Positions 43,887-54,494 of a stretch of DNA of 64,000 bases are shown here, piece by piece. Each line of letters begins with the position of its first letter. Position 1 is the first letter of the stretch. The position numbers were made by a program, and so were the translations under genes. Origin of the DNA: Saussurea involucrata. Taxonomy: Eukaryota; Streptophyta; Magnoliopsida; Asterales; Asteraceae. Under the pieces are notes generated by a model. The model saw only the letters and a list, made by a program, of their open reading frames with translations. It did no database searches and was not told the DNA's origin. Where the stretch lies: the NCBI GenBank assembly GCA_033807775.1, contig CM066314.1:32599001-32663000 (forward strand), written 5' to 3'.

Positions 43887-44092
43887 TGTTTATCAAACGA
43901 AGGAGACGATCGATAAAAACCAAAGCGGAAGAGCAATGCGTTATATAAACACTCTAAACCTCGAACAATCTCTACTAGGCCGAAGATTTGCAACGATTCG
44001 AGTAAGTTCGGACGAAGAATGGAAAGGAATCAAGGCGAAATCTCTTCCCAAATAAACACTTCGAAATATAGCAAGAAAAGATCCGTCGTGAT

Positions 44093-44103
44093 CTTTATTT
44101 ATA
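44093..44103 (-). promoter_or_regulatory. TATA box upstream of the antisense gene of C
   Basis: TATAAATAAAG on the minus strand, 207 bp before ATG 43886: the best match to a plant TATA box of the three copies. Element E inserted 102 bp further upstream. Confidence 0.65.
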
Positions 44104-44205
44104 CAAACAATCGCATCAAATCGAATCCCTGAATGACCGCCGCGTGCTTTCGTCCCTTCGTATGACCGCAGGGATCGTCGACACCTGTCCTCGACAGCTG
44201 GTAAG

Positions 44206-45589
44206 TGTTAATGCCAAAAATCTCACCAAAGGGACAACTTAAGGTCGATGTGGACTTAACAACTAAAGAAAGGAACCTCTCGACAAAGCGTGCGATGAAG
44301 ATAAAAATAAATGAGACAAGGGATTTGATGACGCAGGAAAAACCCGAATCGAGGAAAAAACCTGCGGGCGACAGTGGGTGTCGTCGCTGCACTATGGTCG
44401 CCAATCAGGGGCGACGTCCTTGGTACTGGCGTCGGTCGTACGATGATTACAATACAAATGAAGGAAATGCTTTGAAATGTAAAGTACAAGTGTTTGAATG
44501 TAAAAACAGGTGTTTGTCGTGTGTGAATACAAAGTGTAAACAACTGTTGGTCGAAGGCTGTTGTCGTGCGTCGAGAGTGATTCTTCAAGAGAAAGTTCTT
44601 TGCTTCTGTTGTTCTTGAGCTTGCTGTAGTATTCTGGAATTCGGTGCCGGATGATAGCTTTCTGTATATGATTTCCAGAGTTTGAGTGTTTTATTTCACT
44701 GTTTTCTGTTCTCCCCCTGAATTGGTTGCAACATAGGCTTTTTTATAGCCTCCGTCGGCTATTAATGTTGCCTTTATGGCGCGCTTTATAACCGTTGTTG
44801 GGCATTGAATGCTCCTTTGATGATTGGTCTTGTAACGGTCGCTGTCTTTAATGTGGGATTAAATGCTCGTTAATGACTTCGTCGGTTATAGCCGTTGCTC
44901 ATAAAGAGTGTTGACTCCTGCATTAAATATTTAACAAACGTAACAGTCATAGTGAACGTTTGTTGGTCGAGGTCGCATGGTTCTATGCGACGATCGTACG
45001 GAGCGGGCGACGTCGTGGTCGAGTGTCGAGTGGGAGGTCGAGTGTCACGAGGAACTCTCGACTTGCCTTTCAGTAGGGACGACGGAGGTTTTCTGGGTCT
45101 TCGTCGGGACCTTATCTTATTACAAGATATGGTTCATAACAAGTGTCTTACCTTTTCTGGTCGTGGTCAAGACCTGCATTGATAAACAGAAGAAATGGAT
45201 GTTTAACGGATAGTATAATCGTAAGACTAGGTCGTAAGACTAGGATGTCAGAACGATGTTGTCGTAGAGCCAGAGCAATATAACATCGATGGCAGAAGAC
45301 TGTCGACGTAAGATCGACGAGTCATAACTGGCGACACAAGACTAGTGACGTGTGACTGGCGATGTGCGGCGTGCGACACGTGACGTACGATCATTAGATG
45401 TAAAGACACTGTCTTGAGTAACTATTGACACCATATGTCTTTCAATAAGCAATTATCGTGGTTATTAGCGTATGTCGGGGATATGATAATAACGGGTATT
45501 ATCCTTGTCGGTCGGGGGTAATCAATGTCCATGGGTTATGTCGAGGGTGTTTCCCAGGTCGGTCGAGGGTGTGATTTTTTACCCAAACA
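44206..45589 (-). repeat. 3' LTR of E (beta type)
   Basis: The + strand right end TTTTTACCCAAACA is followed by GTTAGCCCCCCGAGATTTG, the complement of the polypurine tract. Sense TATA-like GGCTATAAAAAAGCC around 44737-44750. U3 differs from alpha LTRs while the other end is nearly the same. Confidence 0.92.
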
Positions 45590-45650
45590 GTTAGCCCCCC
45601 GAGATTTGAATTTCAAAGCTATTTGAATTTCAGATCTCGTACCAAAACAT

Positions 45651-46290
45651 GTGTCTCTACGGAGACGTGTTACTTTTGCTAAGATCATCAGAGGAAAACT
45701 GACTTGGTCAGCCAAAGAAGGCGACGCAAGTTGTGCTTGCCCTTCGAGGTCGGGAAAGGAGAAAGAATGCCCCGACAGCTGGGTCGGGAATCTTGAAGAA
45801 GACAAGGACGGTAGTCCTGAAGAAACCGTCTTCGCGGGCTGACGTTTCGTCGAGAGTTGTCACGCCTAAAGAGGCGAGGGCGTCATCCAGCCGTTCTGGC
45901 GCGATGGACGCGACACCAGCAAGTTCAGCGCTTCCGGCGATAGTGACGAAGCTAGTGTCTAAGGTGTTGTCCCCAGCGTCTGCCGAAAAGGGGGACGGGT
46001 CATCGGCCGATGGTGTCCTAAACGGGACGACGTTGTTGGTGTCCTAGACGGGACGACGTTGTTTCCTCATCTGAGGAAATATTTGGTCCCATCTTTCAGG
46101 GAACGCTTTCCTATCGAGGAGACAGGGGTCCATGTCGCCGGGTTGGCGTTCTCGGTCGACGTGGTCCTATGGTTTGGCGTTCACAGCCGACACGGTCGTT
46201 TAGAGACATATGTTGTGGCGCTCGAGCCGATTTGGTCGTTAAAGACCTTTGATCTGGCGTTTACCGCCGATACGGTCGCTAGAGACCTAT
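45651..46290 (+). pseudogene. Scrap of the antisense gene in E
   Basis: The + strand encodes, across frames, PTAGSGILKKTRTV, KEARASSSRSG, DATPASSALPA, and FPHLRKYLVPSFRERF. This is the exon 3 region of the antisense gene, closest to the version in C. Exon 1 (the Transposase_28-like part) and the exon 4 coiled coil are missing. A local doubling of GGGACGACGTTGTT occurs near 46025-46060. Non-functional. Confidence 0.65.
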
Positions 46291-46900
46291 GATACGTTGT
46301 GTCTAGCATTTTTAGCTAGTTGTAAGTTTCGCTTTAGCGATAGTCGGTAAAAAATTTACCTTTCTATTGAACCTGCGTATTACACGTCATGGACAGATGT
46401 AATATTAACTGAAAAAATTCATTAAGTACAAAAATGAATATGAAGTCGTGCGACTTGGGCATCCATTGTAATACAACGATTAGAACGTAAGTCATAAGAC
46501 TTTCATATTTTTGAATCGTATAAGCGCGCGTGATCAAAGCATTCATTCAGAACATGAAATTTTTCTAAGTTAAAGAACTTAGATTGTGGGGTCGCTAGAC
46601 CTTACGATCGTGTGGTTCGATCATACGACGAACTTGAATCATGTGTTCCTGCGAAAGGATAATCAAGTCATAAACCTGATCGTTTATGTCGTACGATCAT
46701 GTGAGAGTGTACTAAAGTCGTACGATAGATTTAGCAATATATATCGTGCGATCCTGCGAGACTAAAGTCGTATGCAACTAAAGTTGTGCGATCCTTTTCA
46801 TATGCGTTGCATTCCAGATGCGTGGAATATCTCGACTGTCGAGGGTTTGTAGCCGATATGCATTTTTACCTACGACTTCTGAGATACGATAAGGACCTTC
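46291..46900. other. Non-coding interior of E
   Basis: Corresponds to the palindrome-bearing spacer of alpha elements but is diverged. It has several phrases of the type GTCGTACGATCATGTGAG and GTCGTGCGATCCTGCGAG. Shared with bases 1-240 (A). Confidence 0.55.
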
Positions 46901-47330
46901 CTACTTGGTAGAAAGTTTACCTGCGTTTGAGCTTTTGAGTGCTTTGGAATACTTGACAGGGGATGTAGTCACATTCTTGAAAGACTTTAGCTTCGACATT
47001 TTTGTTGAAATGTCGCTCGACCGCTTGCCCCTGGGTGTCGAGGTCGTCAGCTTGATGTTGCTGTCTTCACAGAATGGTCGAGTCTCATAGCTTATGATCT
47101 GGGATCCATTGTCGTAGACGATTTCGGATGTCGTTCGACCAATTATCTTCTTGGTCTTCCATCTGGATGTCATCGTCATTTTCGATGGACGACGTCGTCA
47201 GATTGGAATGCTGTCGAGTATTGGTTCGACCAAAGCAGACGCAAGGTTTGCTAAAGCGTCGATTTGAGTATTCTGGTCCCTTGGAATCATGACTGGTGAT
47301 TTGCGAGTTTCAATGTACGAGTTGTCTTTA
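46901..47330 (-). pseudogene. RNase H and integrase scraps in E
   Basis: Same scraps as at 300-627. This copy keeps YDNGSQIISYETRPFCED and IKLTTSTPRG, matching the integrase core around the second Asp, preceded by the RNase H end IPRDQNTQIDALA and SMPI-like remains. Most of both domains is lost. Confidence 0.7.
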
Positions 47331-47984
47331 TTGACGACATATGAAATGACTAGTGATCACGTGATTTCAACATGTGAGTAGCTTTTATTGGCGACCGATA
47401 GTTTTAACCTGTGTCTGTCGTGACTGGTGATCACAAAAAATGTGAGACGACTAAAAGTTGCAACATGCGTTTGCCATGACTGGCGATCATAAGAAAAAAT
47501 GAGACGACTATAAATTGCGATATGCGTTTTAAGTCGTAGAGACTTTGCTTCTCACGATATAAATCGTAAGACCTGCGTTTTATATGATCTTGCGAGCCTG
47601 CAATGTAAAATCGGGGGTGGTCGTTGGTTTGACCAATGATCCTTTGATGCTTAAATCAACATTCATATGTTAGATCATAATAATTGAACTAGAAGAATAT
47701 ACTTAGAGTATATATATAGAGTTGTTTATACCATATTCCATCCAAGCGGGATGTCACCGTTACCGTAACTTGGAGTCGATAAGCGCCTTTTTCTCCAAGG
47801 ACTTTTGAAATTGAAATATGGTGTTTTCTATTTTGTGACGGGCGTTCCGAGCCCCCGAGCCCTTCGAACGATGCGATCCATGCGATATTTTGACGGAGCA
47901 TTTTTTTAAGATTTGAATCTGGCTTCGAGCCGCATTTGATTCCGATTGAAGTTGAATCACAGGATCTTGAAGATTTGTTCGCTT
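47331..47984. other. Interior of E without clear genes
   Basis: Between the pol scraps and the MTDKG ORF. It contains a partly duplicated CATGACTGGCGATCA phrase (about 47420-47500) that is single in A, and GGTCGTTGGTTTGACCAATGA, a decayed form of the palindrome of alpha elements (about 47618). Confidence 0.5.
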
Positions 47985-48251
47985 CTATTTGACAGGCTTG
48001 AACGATGGGTCGACATTGAACTTGTGTGAGATGATATCGGGAACAACATATTCCTGCAAAAAAGATATCAGCTTTTCTCGGAGGTTGAGATCCAGGGATG
48101 ATCCAATGAGGACTTTTTGCTTAGGTTTGCTTTGATCTGGGATGACTTCTTCCATGCGATAATCATTGATTGATTTGAGAGTGCCTTGAGTATTTTTGAA
48201 TCCTCCAGTCACCGAGATAGCGGATTGTTCTGGGTTTCCCTTATCCGTCAT
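47985..48251 (-). pseudogene. MTDKG ORF of E (protease-RT linker remnant)
   Basis: 89 codons, MTDKGNPEQS ... KVLIGSSLDLNLREKLISF ... ISHKFNVDPSFKPVK, then stop. It sits where gag would start, 81 nt after the primer-binding site. It is conserved with element A at nearly all positions, including the fused deletion (EYVVPDIISHK in E, GYAVPDIISHK in A). Confidence 0.65.
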
Positions 48252-48352
48252 TTTCTTGCGATGAAAGTAGAGGAAACTCCAAGAAATTGTTAGTAAGGTG
48301 AACGTTTCGTCGAGGATTTTCTCTAGATGGGGTCCCACGGATGGCGCCAAAC

Positions 48353-49737
48353 TGTTAATGCCAAAAATCGCACCAAAGGGACAACTTAAGGTCGATGTGG
48401 ACTTAACAACTAAAGAAAGGAACCTCTCGACAAAGCGTGCGACGAAGATAAAAATAAATGAGACAAGGGATTTGATGACGCAGGAAAAACCCCAATCGAG
48501 GAAAAAATCTGCGGACGACAGTGGGTGTCGTCGCTGCACTATGGTCGCCAATCAGGGGCGACGTCCTTGGTACTGGCGTCGGTCGTACGATGATTACAAT
48601 ACAAATGAAGGAAATGCTTCGAAATGTAAAGTACAAGTGTTTGAATGTAAAAACAGGTGTTTGTCGTGTGTGAATACAAAGTGTAAACAACTGTTGGTCG
48701 AAGGCTGTTGTCGTGCGTCGAGAGCGATTCTTCAAGAGAAAGTTCTTTGCTTCTGTTGTTCTTGAGCTTGCTGTAGTATTCTGGAATTCGGTGCTGGATG
48801 ATAGCTTTCTGTATGTGATTTCCAGAGTTTGAGTGTTTTATTTCACTGTTTTCTGTTCTCCCCCTGAATTGGTTGCAGCATAGGCTTTTTATAGCCTCCG
48901 TCGGCTTATGGCGCGCTTTATAACCGCTGTCGGGCATTGAATGCTCCTTTGATGATTGGTCTTGTAACGGTCGCTGTCTTCAATGTGGGATTAAATGCTC
49001 GTTAATGACTTCGTCGGTTATAGCCGTTGCTCATAAAGAGTGTTGACTCCTGCATTAAATATTTAACAAACGTAACAGTCATAGTGAACGTTAGTTGGTC
49101 GAGGTCGCATGGTTCTATGCGACGATCGTACGGAGCGGGCGACGTCGTGGTCGAGTGTCGAGTGGGAGGTCGAGTGTCACGAGGAACTCTCGACTTGCCT
49201 TTCAGGAGGGACGACGGAGGTTTTCTGGGTCTTCGTCGGGACCTTATCTTAATACAAGATATGGTTCATAACAAGTGTCTTACCTTTTCTGGTCGTGGTC
49301 AAGACCTGCATTGATAAACAGAAGAAACGGATGTTTAACGGATAGTATAATCGTAAGACTAGGTCGTAAGACCACTAGGTCGTAAGACCAGGATTTTAGG
49401 ACGATGTTGTCGCAGAGCCAGAGCAATAAAACATCGATGGCAGAAGACTGTCGACGTAAGATCGACGAGTCATAACTGGCGACACAAGACTAATGACGTG
49501 TGACTAGCGATATGCGGCGTGCGACACGTGACGTACGATCATTAGATGTAAAGACATTGTCTTGAGTAACTATTGACACCGGATGTCTTTCAATAAGCAA
49601 TTATCGTGGTTATTAGCGTATGTCGGGGATATGATAATAACGGGTATTATCCTTGTCGGTCGGGGGTAATCAATGTCCATGGGTTATGTCGAGGGTGTTT
49701 CCCAGGTCGGTCGAGGGTGTGATTTTTTACCCAAACA
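48353..49737 (-). repeat. 5' LTR of E (beta type)
   Basis: 1385 bp, pairs with 44206-45589. Confidence 0.92.
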
Positions 49738-49742
49738 GTAAG

Positions 49743-49928
49743 CATCATCGTACGTCAGCATGACATCACGACCTCGTTCCTATTTCGACTTCTCGTTCAG
49801 TTAGAAGCGGACTAGTCTAGTTCCAAGATGATTAAAGGTAATTTTCCCTTGCCTTATTTTCTCACGCGTCTGATTGACAAAATTTAAACTCGAATTTGCC
49901 ATCCTTCTTTCAAATTTTGGGGGCAAAC
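49743..49928 (+). other. End of the interior of C with polypurine tract
   Basis: Continues 44200 after removal of E. CAAATTTTGGGGGCAAAC (49911-49928) directly precedes the 3' LTR. Confidence 0.85.
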
Positions 49929-50908
49929 TGTTTGGGCAAAAAATCACGTCGCCCGACCACGACCAAAACAGGTAAGACGCATGTCCTAAGCTATATCTTG
50001 TATTAAGATAAGGTCTCAACAAGAACCTAGAAAACATCCGTCGTCTCTCATAAAAGATAAGTCGAGAGTTCCTTACGACGCTCGACCATAGCGTCGCCCG
50101 ATCCGCACGACTATTACATAAGGACGTGCGACCTCGACCAAAGCTAACGTTCACCATGACCGTTTGTTAAGTGTTTAATGCAGGAGTAAAAGTTATTAAG
50201 GAGCAACGACTATAACCGACGCAATCATTAAATAGTCGGCGACCGTAACGGACGAAGAACATTATGGATAATCACTCCGGCAACCGTTTCCAGCCGTTGA
50301 TCAAAGCATTAATGGAGCTAATTAATGACACAAAGACTATAAATACCAAGCTAAGTCTTCACATCAAGGATCATCAGTTAACATCCGATACACATCAACA
50401 ATCATCAGCGAACGTCACCAAACAGCAGAGAAAAACATTCAAGCTCATAGCTAAGAACCCTCAAACTCTGGAAATCAAGTATTGAAAGCCAGAACCCTAC
50501 AGCGAACTCAAGAACACTCGAAGAAAATCTCAAGTCATCGTTCTCGACGCACGCCAACAGCTTTCGACCAACAGTTGTTTACACTTGCATTCACACGACA
50601 AACACCTGTTTTACACTTTAAACATTTGTAGTTTACATTTCGAAGCATTTCCTTCATTTGTATTGTAATCATCGTACGACCGACGCCAGTACCAAGGACA
50701 TCGCCCCTGATTGGCGACCATAGTGCAGCGACGACACCCCCTGTCGTCCGCAGGTTTTTTCCTTGATTGAGGTTTTTCCTGCGTCATCAAATCCCTTGTT
50801 TCTTTATTTTATTTATCGTCGCACGTCTCGTCGAAATATTCTTTCTTTAGTTGTTTAAGTCCACATCGACCTTAAGTTGTCCCTTTGGTGCGATTTTTGG
50901 CATTAACA
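49929..50908 (+). repeat. 3' LTR of C (alpha-2 type)
   Basis: 980 bp, TGTTTGGGCAAAAAATC...GGCATTAACA. TATAAAT at 50338-50344. It contains the AAACAGCAGAGAAAA...GAACTCAAGAACACTCGA block of D, not the B-type block of C's own 5' LTR. Confidence 0.92.
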
Positions 50909-51308
50909 ACTGGCCATCCTCCTGTTTACAAGCGTGGAATGCTTTGACTGTTTCAAACGGTTCCTGTTCTGCCTGTTGTTGAAACATAGTTTTCAACTCT
51001 CGTAGCATCTCAAAAGCTGTGAGTTCCTCCAAGTTCTTTTGGATCTCGGGGGTCATGCTCACCAGCATGAGAGCAGCTACTTCTTGTTGTTCGTTAAACC
51101 TACGGGTGTAGGCTGCGCGAACTGCAGCAGAAGCAGTGGCAGGAGGTGCCTCAGTTAAGGCCTCTTCCAGATGGATCAACTTATTTTCAGCTCTGAGTAC
51201 GATCCTCAGATTTCGATACCAGTCGATAAAGTTGATTCCTGTCAGTTTCTCTTTTTCAAGAACTGACCTGATAGTTGAGTTGCTTAGGGTTTGATTTGTT
51301 GTTGACAT
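50909..51308 (-). pseudogene. gag N-terminus of F, truncated by C
   Basis: ATG at 51308, 133 codons. Pattern LTGINFIDWYRNLRIVL (N-terminal gag motif of copia elements), LEEALTEAPPA, MLVSMTPEIQKNLEEL, LKTMFQQQAEQE, KAFHACKQEDGQ, a Retrotran_gag/UBN2-type capsid. It runs into the end of the 3' LTR of C. The remaining capsid, the zinc knuckle and the protease N-terminus are absent from both sides of C. Confidence 0.88.
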
Positions 51309-52981
51309 CTACAAACATACAAAGTTCAAGATTAGTAATTTCAATAATTAATCCTTTTTAAATTAACTACCCAAGTTTTACTTTTAAAACAATTAATTTT
51401 GTACGAAAAAGGCTAAGATCCTCATTGAGGTTCTATCATCACATCAGTTGATCTGCTAGCAATGATAGATTCAATAGGTAGGTGACGATTACCAATTGCA
51501 TTACAAGTGCAATTCTTAGATCCTTATGGGACCCATGGCATCTAGTGGTCAAGCAACTAGTGTCAAGCTGGCATGTTTAGTCCCATCCTTGCCTCGGGTT
51601 AAGGTCTTACCTGCTTAACTCGATTAAGTCATCCAATTTGAAATCATGTGAAAATAGATCTAGGTCTCACGCATAGACAATAATCACCTCGGGATTACAA
51701 TTCAACCTAGGTCTCACGCATAGGCAAAAAGTAATGGCGAGGGATTTCAAGCCGATTGGACGGCATGACTTAAAATTGTGACGGTATAGTATTTTGATAA
51801 AGCGTGTCAAAAAAAGTACGAAAGAAGCATGCATTCTTCATTCGTAGCATAAGTTAAAACATTTCTTAACTTATAGTCTAATTTGTTTTATTTTATGTGT
51901 GTCGAGATGTCCATTTAGAGACTAATATATTACCTACATGAGATATCAATTTGCTTGGACATTACATAAATTAAATAACCGATAAAACCCTTTTAAGCGT
52001 TATTTATATAAAACAATAGTTTTAAGTTTCAAATCCAATTTAAACTTATATTAACTAAATCTAAGGATTTAGTTTCAAAAGTGGTATGTGTTTAATTTTG
52101 GTTTGAAAAACCCATTTGCAAGTTATAACAATGCAACATACAAGAAAAATTAAAACACACAACCAAAATGTGCAAAACCTCAACCCATGAAAAACCTATG
52201 CTTGATCCTGTGAGCCATCACACGGACCAAGAGGGCAACTAAGGACGGGCCAACATAAACCCTTTATGGGCTCCCACTTGCTCCAAGACCATCAAGAGCA
52301 AGTAGAACCCACAAGAACATTCGAACACAAATCTGTCCGGAAAAACGCAGCAGCTTCGGGGCCCGAAACGTCATGGAAGGAGTCTTCCCCAATCGAAACA
52401 TCCTTCTGCAAAGTTGTGCCCCTACGTCTTATGGAACTTCAGCAACAAGAATCAGCACAATCCTATGTGCCAAACTCCGGGAAATCTATTTTTCGTGTCG
52501 GCTGTCCAGCAGCTCCGAAAATGTCTTCTCGTCTTTAACTTTGTCGCCATTCGATTCTGAGCAATGGTTACAATTTTTGATAAAATACATTTATCTACTA
52601 CTAAACAAAGTAAAAATAATTGCCAAAACTATAACAACCCAAAAACTCGACAAATAATGAAACAAGGCACACAAACGATCAAGGTTTTCATCGGTTTTGC
52701 ACATCAACATAATAATACAATATCATTAAGAGTGTTGGCTTGGTCCATGGTAAAAATGCATGTTTTACCATGGATCTAAAACACTTACAATAAGAGATAA
52801 AACAAGCCAATGAAAACGAAGAAAAACTACAATAATTAATCTACGATAAGTATATGTAACTTGTGGCTATAGGATCTTAAAATACATTATTCAAGACCCC
52901 AACGATGGTTGAAATTTTCAGAAAAAAAACTTAAGTTTTAGCCACTTTTACATATACATGTTAATCATATGGCACATACGA
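51309..52981 (-). other. Long leader of F
   Basis: 1.67 kb between primer-binding site and gag on the minus strand. AT-rich, with a doubled TAGGTCTCACGCATAG phrase (about 51662 and 51708). Frames on the + strand at 52266-52779 have no domain content. Confidence 0.6.
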
Positions 52982-52995
52982 TGGCTTTGATACCA
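52982..52995 (-). other. Primer-binding site of F
   Basis: Sense TGGTATCAAAGCCA, one nt after the LTR end; initiator-Met tRNA type, as in H. Confidence 0.9.
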
Positions 52996-52996
52996 C

Positions 52997-53700
52997 TGTT
53001 GGTATTATGTAAAGAAACACAATTATAAACATATATAAGAACGCAGCGGAACAATCACCAAACAGGATCAACGTATTGCCAATATGATTAAACGAAGAAT
53101 ACAAATAACGATATACCTTTGTAGCGTGATTTGTACACTAATCCGGATCCACTTGTGTGCTCTTTAGAAACCAAGTATTCAATGGAGAATACCTCTAGAG
53201 TAGTCCACACTACACCTCCTTGATCACCACGGGATGCTAGTCCTCCTTAGTAACGGATCTTATAGCTTCGATTAGACAAGAAACAAGCTAGAAGATCAAA
53301 GCGGAAAAACCCTAGAGAGGCCTAGGGGAGGGGCGCCGATTTTGGGAGAGAAGAAGGAGTATTAGGTTAAGCTTAATTAGGTCATTAACATCTCTATATA
53401 TTAATGAACCCTAAAGCTTCCTTGGGCTTCTTAAAGGTTCTCATTTCTAAATCTTTATGGGCCTAAGATTTAATTAAACGTAATAGGCTTGCTATTAACT
53501 TAAATCCAATACAAACCCATTAAGCCAAACTTAATGATTTGTGCCCATCTAATTACCCCACGTTACTTAGGTTATTTATATAATGTAAATACAATAATTA
53601 CATTATATTAAATGGTATCTCAGTCTATTGAGTGTGACCCTATAGGCCCACGTGTATCTAGCCATATAATTATCTATTATGACTTGAGCATATTCCAACA
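52997..53700 (-). repeat. 5' LTR of F
   Basis: 704 bp, TGTTGGTATTATG...GCATATTCCAACA; pairs with 26382-27086. Confidence 0.95.
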
Positions 53701-53788
53701 ACAAAAACCATAAACCTCTCTCATTTTCTCTCTCGTTCGGACTACCCTACCATCCACGAATCTCGATCATTTTTCGGTCCATAATCAG

Positions 53789-54487
53789 GTATGTGCTTCT
53801 CATATCCAACTAGATAGTTAGTAGTCATGTTTCACACACTTATTCGCACGAAACATCCACTGTTTTGCACAAATTCGGGTTTCCGAACCTTTATTTCAAG
53901 TCGCCTTTGTTCGACCCATTCTAGGATGTTTCTGACCGATTCAACACATGTAGGATGCACCCACACTCCTATTCGTTCTGTTATGATCATTGGTTGTGTG
54001 TTTACATGAGTATTTAGGCGAAATCACACCATCCATAAGTCGTCCGGACACATTCTTTGTGTCCGGAAACCATCAAGTTGATAACGATTTGTCCGGTAAC
54101 ACTCAACATCCAGAAACCTAGTTGTCCGGAAACCTCAGGGTTTCCGGTAAGTTCAACTACCGGATAGTTGAGGTGTCCGGTACCCTAGTTGTCCGGTAAA
54201 CTTGTATCTCATCTGGAAACCATTTTGTCCGGAATGTCTAAATTGTCCGAAAACTCTCAACTCATCCGGAATCATTTGATGTCCGGATACACTTTGTCTG
54301 GATACCATATTCTGTCCGGAAAGTTTTGTATTCCATGGTTTTGTCCGAACACCCCTGTGTTTGTCAGTCCGGTACCTATTTTCCTCAGTGCCAGTCCTCA
54401 ATCTGTCTACGATTTAGCCACTTAATGCAAAGGTACGCGCCGACACTTGTTTATTCGCCCTGTTTACTAACTTAGATTCTTTTTCAG
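53789..54487 (+). other. Possible 5'-UTR intron of the extra ORF of G, with TCCGG array
   Basis: A donor-like AATCAG/GTATGTGC at 53789 and an acceptor-like GATTCTTTTTCAG ending at 54487, seven bases before ATG 54495. Inside, 54035-54380 holds about 15 GTCCGG or TCCGGA motifs, continuing the array at 26233. Splicing is inferred from signals alone. Confidence 0.4.
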
Positions 54488-54494
54488 ATATTCT

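Larger units (their letters stand above)
44206..49737 (-). mobile_element. Element E: non-autonomous Tat-like element (beta), complete, reverse orientation
   Basis: LTRs 44206-45589 (1384 bp) and 48353-49737 (1385 bp), target duplication GTAAG at 44201-44205 and 49738-49742. The 2.76-kb interior has a primer-binding site (48333-48349), the MTDKG pol-linker ORF, RNase H and integrase scraps, a scrap of the antisense gene on the + strand and a polypurine tract. No gag, no protease, no RT. Intact ends and primer sites suggest it moved with proteins from a relative. Element A is a second copy. Confidence 0.93.
30981..50908 (+). mobile_element. Element C: chimeric Tat-like Ty3-gypsy element (alpha), host of D and E
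   Basis: The 5' LTR (883 bp) is of the B subtype, the 3' LTR (980 bp) of the D subtype. Flanks are GTGTC on the left and ACTGG on the right, so there is no target duplication, and the copia host lacks the segment that should lie between. Interior: primer-binding site, gag, protease, spacer with palindrome, antisense gene (split by D), its upstream region (split by E), polypurine tract. About 7.1 kb without D and E. No RT or integrase. Confidence 0.9.
26382..53700 (-). mobile_element. Element F: Ty1-copia retrotransposon, reverse orientation
   Basis: LTRs at 26382-27086 and 52997-53700 differ at roughly a dozen positions. The target duplication ACAAA lies at 26377-26381 and 53701-53705. On the minus strand the order is LTR, tRNA-iMet-type primer-binding site, 1.7-kb leader, gag N-terminus, [element C], then pol from the protease active site through RNase H. 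The gag C-terminus and the start of protease are missing at the C insertion point. F lies in the spacer between pol and the extra ORF of G. Confidence 0.95.

Noticed and set aside
44206..49737. E as a solo-LTR pair produced by recombination
   Set aside because: Matching target duplication GTAAG, primer-binding site and polypurine tract show a complete insertion.
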